From the NCBI GenBank assembly GCA_964351985.1, contig CAYGPR010000068.1, positions 1 through 20,826 of the forward strand: a stretch of 20,826 nucleotides of DNA, read 5' to 3'. The translations under genes and the position numbers were made by a program. This document shows positions 16,701 to 20,826 of the stretch, in pieces. This stretch comes from Meishania sp964351985 (GTDB taxonomy: Bacteria > Bacteroidota > Bacteroidia > Flavobacteriales > Flavobacteriaceae). Position 1 is the stretch's first letter. Each line of letters starts with the position of its first letter. The notes under the pieces are model-generated. The model had not been told where the DNA came from. It saw only the letters and a list, made by a program, of their open reading frames with translations, and ran no database searches.

Positions 16701-17167
16701 CGGGAAATACCGTCGAGGCATTTAAGGAAACCTTGGAAGGCGGTAACTTGCGACAGGGCTGGCAGTTTTTCAATAACAATTCGACAGGTCAGTGCGTACG
16801 CTGCCATTCCGTGGGAGGAGCCGGGGGTATAGTTGGCCCAGAATTGGACAATATCGGAAATGTTCTGAGCAGGGAACAACTACTCGAGGCGTTGATAGAC
16901 CCAAGTAAAAGGTTGGCACCTGGATATGGTACCGTTACGGTAACTTTTAAAGACGGGCAGGTTGCTACCGGTGTTCTTGTGGAGGAAACAGATCGTGAAT
17001 TGATTCTACGCACCACCGATGCCGAACCCATGGAAATTGCAAAAGAGCGAATTAAAAATGTAGAAAACTCAATGTCGAGCATGCCACCGATGGGTACCGC
17101 TATGTCGAAACGAGAAATTAGGGATGTCATCGAATTTTTGGCCAATTTAAAGAAACCGAATTCGTAA
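13757..17167 (+). CDS. PVC-type heme-binding lipoprotein with propeller, HEAT repeats and CxxCH domain
   Basis: 1136 residues. The lipoprotein signal ends LFFSC (Cys22). Residues about 55-478 resemble the membrane-bound dehydrogenase propeller domain (TIGR02604/DUF7133 type), related to PQQ-dependent sugar dehydrogenases; blades include GFGAHGMSGAIEGPDG and GMRFGPDGALYAADW. Three Asp-rich loops in it (142-152, 165-174, 214-222, e.g. DKNKDG) look like EF-hand or dockerin-type calcium loops. Residues about 490-985 are HEAT-like helical repeats. Residues about 995-1136 form the putative heme-binding domain (TIGR02603) with CVRCH (1013-1017) and the SMPPMGT Met-loop near the end, which can supply the sixth heme ligand. 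Expected role: periplasmic or surface oxidation feeding electrons to a respiratory chain; substrate unknown. The start codon of the next gene overlaps its stop (TAATG). Confidence 0.92.
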   Translation: MKLKSRSLPLLVLSLFGLFFSCDNTPKIPKETPLVIFEDSVTGLERAKEIRENTPAVLAEGLTMSLWASDSLAPDPIAMSIDDEGSVYLTRTNRQKNSEFDIRGYRDWMTPSISFQSVEDRRAFLRETFAPEKSEENAWFPDLNNDSIHDWKDLQVEKEEVWRLDDKNKDGLAETSTRILNDFNEEITDCAGALLVRDNDVFVGVGPDMWRLTDTNDDEVLDTKTSLAHGFAVHIGFGAHGMSGAIEGPDGKIYWGIGDIGANIMKDGTNYKYPNQGIIVRANPDGSDFEIFAAGLRNTHEFVFDAYGNIISSDNDGDHRGESERLVHIVEGHDAGWRANWQYGKYTDPMNNGYNVWMDEKLYVPRWEGQAAYIIPPIQNFHNGPTGMVYNPGTALGKDWVDKFFLVEFVGNPTNSHIWSFSLKPKGASFELEAETDVVSGILPTGMRFGPDGALYAADWINGWGTKNYGRVWKFDVTGDKNDLASERKETEHLMTLDYSDQSADDLVKLLAHADMRIRQKAQFELVNRGRKGFSSFKETLEKSNDQFAKIHSIWGIGQLASNDLDRAEALMDYLKDADPEIIAQSVKILGDVKFVGAAAEIIPLLKNDNPRVKFFAAQALGRMEHKEAVQPLLDMIAANKDADVYLRHAAVLALSRIGEEAPIVALEGNPNRSLRIAAVLVLRRMQSPEVARFLKDEDEFIVTEAARAINDDWSIEAALPALASLLKEERFSSEPLLRRSINAALRVGGEEELNNLIAFAKRQDVPSNLKGEALAAIGTWASPSVLDRVDGRYRGEINRDAAPVKQKIEGLIPEFLLEADENILVSVSKTLSALGVDSQNDKLRQIMATHKSPSVRSAMLDALGKLNYENIESVMQAGMKDSDFEVRTTALGLLPELELDAKDLPAIVNPVFVKGSVREQQKVLGVLGEMPLDMTESVLGQMITKAKSKKLPSAVILDLIEAVEASGSERLVAELGSLKSTGNTVEAFKETLEGGNLRQGWQFFNNNSTGQCVRCHSVGGAGGIVGPELDNIGNVLSREQLLEALIDPSKRLAPGYGTVTVTFKDGQVATGVLVEETDRELILRTTDAEPMEIAKERIKNVENSMSSMPPMGTAMSKREIRDVIEFLANLKKPNS

Positions 17168-17349
17168 TGGATAAAAAAAAGCTACTTATACAAGTTCTGG
17201 TAGCCATCGGCCTTTTCATTGTTATTTCATTGATCATAGAGGGAAATTATAGTCAGGAAATGATACTGGAAAAGGCCCGAAATGGGTTTATTTTCGGATT
17301 GTTATATGGCGGCTATTTGATTATTAGGGAAAAATTCATAAAAAAATAA
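17167..17349 (+). CDS. Small membrane protein, 60 residues, unknown function
   Basis: Its ATG overlaps the stop of the heme-binding lipoprotein gene (TAATG), and the next gene starts 3 bases after its own stop, so translation is probably coupled within one operon. The product begins MDKKKLL, then a hydrophobic helix (about 8-24, ending in LIIEGN), a short charged middle with GNYSQEMILEKARNG, a second moderately hydrophobic helix (about 41-53) and a lysine-rich end (EKFIKK). Two membrane passes with both ends inside is the likely topology by the positive-inside rule. No family is recognised. Tight packing between the heme protein and the aldo/keto reductase suggests a partner role, which is inference only. 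Confidence 0.75.
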   Translation: MDKKKLLIQVLVAIGLFIVISLIIEGNYSQEMILEKARNGFIFGLLYGGYLIIREKFIKK

Positions 17350-17352
17350 GAT

Positions 17353-18324
17353 ATGCTCTACAGGAGATTCGGTAGAACCGAATGGCAAGTTAGTGAAGTA
17401 GGATATGGAATGTGGGGAATGGCCGGCTGGACAGAATCCGACGATGAACAATCGGCAAAATCATTGGATTTGGCAGTTGAAAATGGAGTTAATTTTTTTG
17501 ATACTGCGTGGGGGTATGGCGAAGGCCATAGTGAGGAGCTGTTAGGGCAATTGGTGAGAAGACATCCCGATAAAAAAATATATACCGCGAGTAAAATTCC
17601 GCCTAAAAATTTTCAATGGCCTGCAAAACCGGACTATTCTTTTGACGATTCATACCCGACATCACACGTTGTGGAATATACCGAAAAGACCCTGAAAAAT
17701 TTAGGTTTGGAGCAGATAGATTTGATGCAGTTCCATACTTGGGACGATGGTTGGAGCGATAGGGAAGAATGGCAACGCGCTATTGAAGATTTAAAGAAAT
17801 CGGGAAAGATTGCTGCCATGGGCGTTAGTGTCAATCGTTGGGAACCGGAAAATGGAATCAAAGCCTTAAAGACCGGAAAATTGGATGCCGTTCAGGTCAT
17901 CTATAATATTTTTGACCAGAATCCTGAAGATGAACTTTTCCCTTTGTGTGATGAATTGGATATTGGGGTAATCGCACGGGTACCTTTTGATGAAGGTATG
18001 CTTACAGGCACGATGACCAAAGAAACCACTTTTCCCGTAGGGGATTGGCGGAGTACCTATTTTGTTCCCGAGAACCTGAATTCAAGTGTCGAGCATGCCG
18101 ATGCCTTGCGACCTTTGATTCCCGAAGGGATGACTATGGCCGAAATGGCATTGCGATTCATAACCATGAACAAATCTGTCGCTACCATGATTCCAGGTAT
18201 GCGCAAGGAGCGGAATGTATTGGCGAATACCGCTATTAGTGATGGAAAGGGACTTTCCACAGCATTACATCAAGAGCTCAAAAAACATCGTTGGGATCGG
18301 AAGCCTACTTCTTGGTCGCAGTAA
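17353..18324 (+). CDS. Aldo/keto reductase
   Basis: 323 residues, the usual length of the NAD(P)H-dependent aldo/keto reductase barrel, acting on sugar-type or other carbonyl substrates in the cytoplasm. The catalytic tetrad is visible: Asp50 in FFDTAWGYG, Tyr55, Lys81 in TASKIPP and His128 in MQFHTWDDG. The C-terminal cofactor region contains ATMIPGMRKERNVLANT, where Arg and Asn/Glu contact the cofactor phosphate. No signal peptide. It closes the run of nine genes that starts at 7172, only 3 bases after the small membrane protein gene. A role in processing a sugar-derived product of the upstream enzymes is plausible. The substrate is not predictable. No hairpin terminator was found after it. 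Confidence 0.95.
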   Translation: MLYRRFGRTEWQVSEVGYGMWGMAGWTESDDEQSAKSLDLAVENGVNFFDTAWGYGEGHSEELLGQLVRRHPDKKIYTASKIPPKNFQWPAKPDYSFDDSYPTSHVVEYTEKTLKNLGLEQIDLMQFHTWDDGWSDREEWQRAIEDLKKSGKIAAMGVSVNRWEPENGIKALKTGKLDAVQVIYNIFDQNPEDELFPLCDELDIGVIARVPFDEGMLTGTMTKETTFPVGDWRSTYFVPENLNSSVEHADALRPLIPEGMTMAEMALRFITMNKSVATMIPGMRKERNVLANTAISDGKGLSTALHQELKKHRWDRKPTSWSQ

Positions 18325-18548
18325 GTTATATTAATGAAAATTTTTCTTCATGTTCTAGTTATATCTCAATTGACTCATAATGTTATTAAATATAATAGCT
18401 GTCATTTTATAGAGCTATAGCTTCACTACCCAGATATCAATCGAATTAACGAGCCATCAGGTAATTACGACAGGTTTAATTAGTGTATTACAGCGATGTT
18501 TTCTGTGTTTTGTCTAAAATATGGCAAACTGGTTCCAAAAAGGGACTG

Positions 18549-18568
18549 AAAATGATAAAAGTCATTTT
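18549..18568. promoter_or_regulatory. Inverted repeat overlapping the -33 element, possible operator
   Basis: AAAATGA (18549-18555) and TCATTTT (18562-18568) are perfect 7-bp inverted arms with a 6-base gap. The right arm overlaps the TTTG -33 element. This placement fits a dimeric regulator blocking the promoter, but the regulator is unknown. Confidence 0.4.
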
Positions 18569-18595
18569 GAGTAATTCAAAGTGCAGGTAATTTTG
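18566..18595 (+). promoter_or_regulatory. Strong candidate Bacteroidota promoter for the fusion gene
   Basis: TTTG (18566-18569), an 18-base spacer and TAATTTTG (18588-18595) match TTTG-N18-20-TAnnTTTG without a mismatch. The predicted transcript start is near 18600, about 37 bases before the ATG at 18638. This is the best promoter match in the window. Confidence 0.7.
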
Positions 18596-18599
18596 GGGT

Positions 18600-18611
18600 C
18601 TTAAGCTTAAG
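18600..18611. promoter_or_regulatory. 12-bp perfect palindrome at the predicted transcription start
   Basis: CTTAAGCTTAAG is perfectly self-complementary and starts where transcription from the upstream promoter is predicted to begin. It could be an operator; it could equally be chance in AT-rich DNA. Confidence 0.35.
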
Positions 18612-18637
18612 CTATATAATCTTTTTAAATCGAACCG

Positions 18638-20826
18638 ATGAGAAAAAGTAAACCCCACCTTATACGCCTTTTCATTTTTGTCATAGCTGTAGTTTTTTTA
18701 TCCTTTATCCCATTTTTTGCCGGTCCCGGCTTAACATCCCCTGAGACGATTGGCAAGTTCGAGAATGGTATATTTCCAAGTCAAACCCCGACTCAGAAGC
18801 CTTATAGAATTGCATTTCCAAACCTCAGCTTCGATTCACCGCTTACATTTACTCCGATACCGAACACCAATATATTGGTCGTAGGGCAACGTAATGGGAT
18901 TATCTATTCATTTCAAAATGATGATGCGGTAAGCGGTAAGAACTTATTGGCTGATCTTTCTGAAGACGTGGGCATCGTATGGGACGGGGGTTTTTTAGGG
19001 CTGGCCGTACATCCCGATTTTGGTCAGCAAGGCAAGAACTACATGTATGTATGGTATACCTCCAAAGACGCACAGGGAAGGCATTATCCCGATTCGTTTC
19101 TGAGTGGCTTCGGATGTAATCTTGAAGACTATTGGGGCAGTTTTCTTTATTTGAAAAGAATAGAAGTAGACCCAACTACCTATGTCATGGTTCCGGGTTC
19201 GGAATTTACCATGATAAAGATGAGGATGTATGGATCTACACATAGAGGCGGCGGAATGGTCTTTGGCGATGACGGATTCTTGTATGTGGCAACCGCCGAC
19301 CAATGTGCATACAGTAAGCCCCAAGATATTGTGGGCAATTTAGATGGTGGCGTGCTACGAATCGATATCGATATGGACGTAACAAGAAGCCATGCACCTA
19401 TACGAAAAATGCCTGAAGATACACGTTTTGATGATGAGATTTCCGGAGAAGGGTATTTCATACCGAATGACAACCCGTTTTTAAGTCCGACCGGGGATAA
19501 TTTTGAGGAATATTACACAGTAGGTCATCGAAATCCCCATAGAATGACCAAAGACCGTTCGACTGGTACCATGTATATCGGCGAAATCGGAGAGAATACC
19601 CATGAAGAAATCAATGTGGTCTCGAGAGGAAAGAACTACGGGTGGCCCATATTCGAAGGGAATATTGCAGGCGGTTCTAGCCAGTGCACAACAATGTACA
19701 ACAATATGCCCCATGAACATCCCTTGGTCGCTTTCCCACGTACCGATGCAAATGCGATTATTGGTGGGTTCGTATATAGGGGTAACGAAATGCCCGATTT
19801 TTACGGAAAGTATATATGTGCCGATTATGGCGTAGGGGAAGAAATTTGGGCAGTCGACACCGCCACGGGCGAGTATGATTTTTTGACCCAGTTTTCTCCG
19901 ACCGATATAATATCGTTTGGTGAAGACCATAATGGAGAATTGTATTTATTAAGTGAGGGTGACGGTGTTTTTTTATATAGGCTTACACAAAATTCAGGAA
20001 GTTTTGGTGAGGTTCCACAGCTTTTGTCCCAAACCGGGATTTTTCAGAATTTAGAGACCTTGACACCCAATGATGGGGTAATACCTTATGACATGACTGA
20101 GGCCTTTTGGTCGGATGGTGCATTGAAAAATCGCTGGATGGCGATACCTAACGATGGTACGCATGATACCCCGGAAGAACAAATTGAGTTTTCCGAGAAT
20201 GGTGATTGGAAGTTTCCAGTCGGGTCGGTACTGGTAAAACATTTGGAACTACCCATAGATGAGAACGATCCTTCAGTTGTAAAACGATTGGAAACTAGAT
20301 TTGTCATCAAGGCAGACGATGGGTCTTACTATTATCTTGTATACAAGTGGAATGAAGAGGGTACCGATGCAGTTCTTTTGCAAGATAGTCTCGATGAACA
20401 GGTAACGGTAACCCAGGCTGACGGAAGTACCCGGGTTCAAACATGGCACTACCCGAATAGCCCTGAATGCTTCGCCTGTCACGACACTGGTGGTACTCTA
20501 GGTCCCAGAACCCGGTATCTCAATAAAGATTTCACCTATGGTAAAACAGGTATCAACGCAAATCAATTGGTCACCTTGAGCTATTTGGGTATTTTGGATG
20601 AAAGTATTGATGATACCAAAGCTACTCAATATCAAATCCATAAGGCAATGGACGATTTGAATGCAACTCTTGACGAGAGGGCCCGTTCCTATCTGGACCT
20701 CAACTGCGCGTATTGTCATCGACCAGGTAGATCTGGTGAAAGGGCACAGTTCGACCTAAGGTTGTTCAACACTCTGGAACAAACAGGTCTTTTGACAGCT
20801 GGCACCAATACTCCCATAGGTATACC
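18638..20826 (+). CDS. PQQ-type sugar dehydrogenase-like propeller fused to diheme c-type cytochrome domain (3' partial)
   Basis: The frame is open to the last base, giving at least 729 residues with the C-terminus missing. MRKSKPHLIRL precedes a hydrophobic signal helix (about 10-28), so it is exported. Residues about 55-450 resemble soluble glucose/sorbosone dehydrogenase propellers: GLAVHPDF with the candidate catalytic His125, VGHRNPHR (295-302) with the conserved RNP, and RGKNYGWP. Residues from about 455 resemble the SO2930/HNE_0200-type diheme cytochrome family, opening with LLSQTGIF and PYDMTEAFWSDGALKNRW and carrying CFACH (611-615) and CAYCH (690-694). The fusion suggests that electrons taken from a sugar or alcohol at PQQ pass directly to heme. 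No PQQ synthesis genes are in the window. A strong promoter and palindromes precede it, so it seems separately controlled from the upstream operon. Confidence 0.9.
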   Translation, partial: MRKSKPHLIRLFIFVIAVVFLSFIPFFAGPGLTSPETIGKFENGIFPSQTPTQKPYRIAFPNLSFDSPLTFTPIPNTNILVVGQRNGIIYSFQNDDAVSGKNLLADLSEDVGIVWDGGFLGLAVHPDFGQQGKNYMYVWYTSKDAQGRHYPDSFLSGFGCNLEDYWGSFLYLKRIEVDPTTYVMVPGSEFTMIKMRMYGSTHRGGGMVFGDDGFLYVATADQCAYSKPQDIVGNLDGGVLRIDIDMDVTRSHAPIRKMPEDTRFDDEISGEGYFIPNDNPFLSPTGDNFEEYYTVGHRNPHRMTKDRSTGTMYIGEIGENTHEEINVVSRGKNYGWPIFEGNIAGGSSQCTTMYNNMPHEHPLVAFPRTDANAIIGGFVYRGNEMPDFYGKYICADYGVGEEIWAVDTATGEYDFLTQFSPTDIISFGEDHNGELYLLSEGDGVFLYRLTQNSGSFGEVPQLLSQTGIFQNLETLTPNDGVIPYDMTEAFWSDGALKNRWMAIPNDGTHDTPEEQIEFSENGDWKFPVGSVLVKHLELPIDENDPSVVKRLETRFVIKADDGSYYYLVYKWNEEGTDAVLLQDSLDEQVTVTQADGSTRVQTWHYPNSPECFACHDTGGTLGPRTRYLNKDFTYGKTGINANQLVTLSYLGILDESIDDTKATQYQIHKAMDDLNATLDERARSYLDLNCAYCHRPGRSGERAQFDLRLFNTLEQTGLLTAGTNTPIGI

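Larger units (their letters stand above)
18325..18637. other. Intergenic region before the dehydrogenase-cytochrome fusion gene
   Basis: 313 bases without a convincing gene. It is AT-rich at its start, where a 10-bp palindrome AGCTATAGCT (18413-18422) lies, and contains a strong promoter candidate and two symmetric elements in its last 100 bases (listed separately). Short start-stop frames (up to 17 codons) exist but have no support. Confidence 0.7.

Noticed and set aside
7172..18324. A canonical polysaccharide utilisation locus
   Set aside because: No SusC-like TonB receptor, SusD-like lipoprotein, hybrid two-component or anti-sigma/sigma pair is present in the window, so the label is not supported.
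18330..18352. Possible hairpin ATGAA/TTCAT after the aldo/keto reductase gene
   Set aside because: The arms are 5 bp and AT-rich, and there is no T tract in the right place; not a credible terminator.

Overview
The window looks like chromosomal DNA from a marine-type member of the Flavobacteriaceae (Bacteroidota). The genes are AT-leaning, many products carry Bacteroidota-style lipoprotein signals (a signal helix ending in S/G-Cys followed by polar or acidic residues), there is an ffh-folD pair, SD-type ribosome sites are mostly absent, and several upstream regions contain the Bacteroidota promoter pattern TTTG-N18-20-TAnnTTTG. Genus cannot be fixed from the sequence alone. No tRNA, rRNA, CRISPR array, transposase, phage or integrase gene was seen.

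Layout. (1) Positions 1-2081 hold two related secreted proteins of unknown function: a large one cut off by the window start, built from two kinds of internal repeat, and a small lipoprotein that shares its C-terminal domain. Each is followed by an intrinsic terminator. (2) Positions 2084-2250 hold a short intergenic repeat element bounded by imperfect inverted repeats. (3) Positions 2325-4572 are housekeeping: ffh (SRP GTPase) and folD (folate C1 metabolism). (4) Positions 4734-6788 encode a secreted M13 zinc peptidase. It converges on a 49-residue lipoprotein gene on the minus strand (6837-6986), and the two share a bidirectional terminator. (5) Positions 7172-18324 form a long run of nine same-strand genes with small gaps and no visible internal terminator: esterase-like lipoprotein, VOC protein, DUF2306 membrane protein, GH43-like glycosidase lipoprotein, DUF885 lipoprotein, secreted esterase, PVC-type heme-binding lipoprotein, a tiny membrane protein and an aldo/keto reductase. 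(6) Position 18638 to the window end is a large secreted fusion of a PQQ-type sugar dehydrogenase-like propeller with a diheme cytochrome domain, cut off by the window end. It has its own well-formed promoter and palindromic sequences that could be operators.

How the genes may work together (inference). Most products of regions 5 and 6 are predicted to be exported, many of them lipid-anchored. They include a glycosidase, two ester hydrolases, a putative metallopeptidase, two cytochrome c-bearing beta-propeller proteins and a cytoplasmic aldo/keto reductase. This fits de-esterification and trimming of plant- or algae-type polysaccharide at the cell surface, combined with periplasmic oxidation of released sugars that feeds electrons to a cytochrome chain. 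No SusC/SusD pair is present, so this is not a canonical polysaccharide utilisation locus within the window. The least explained parts are the repeat protein family at the left end, the 49- and 60-residue proteins, and the two propeller-cytochrome proteins lying close together.
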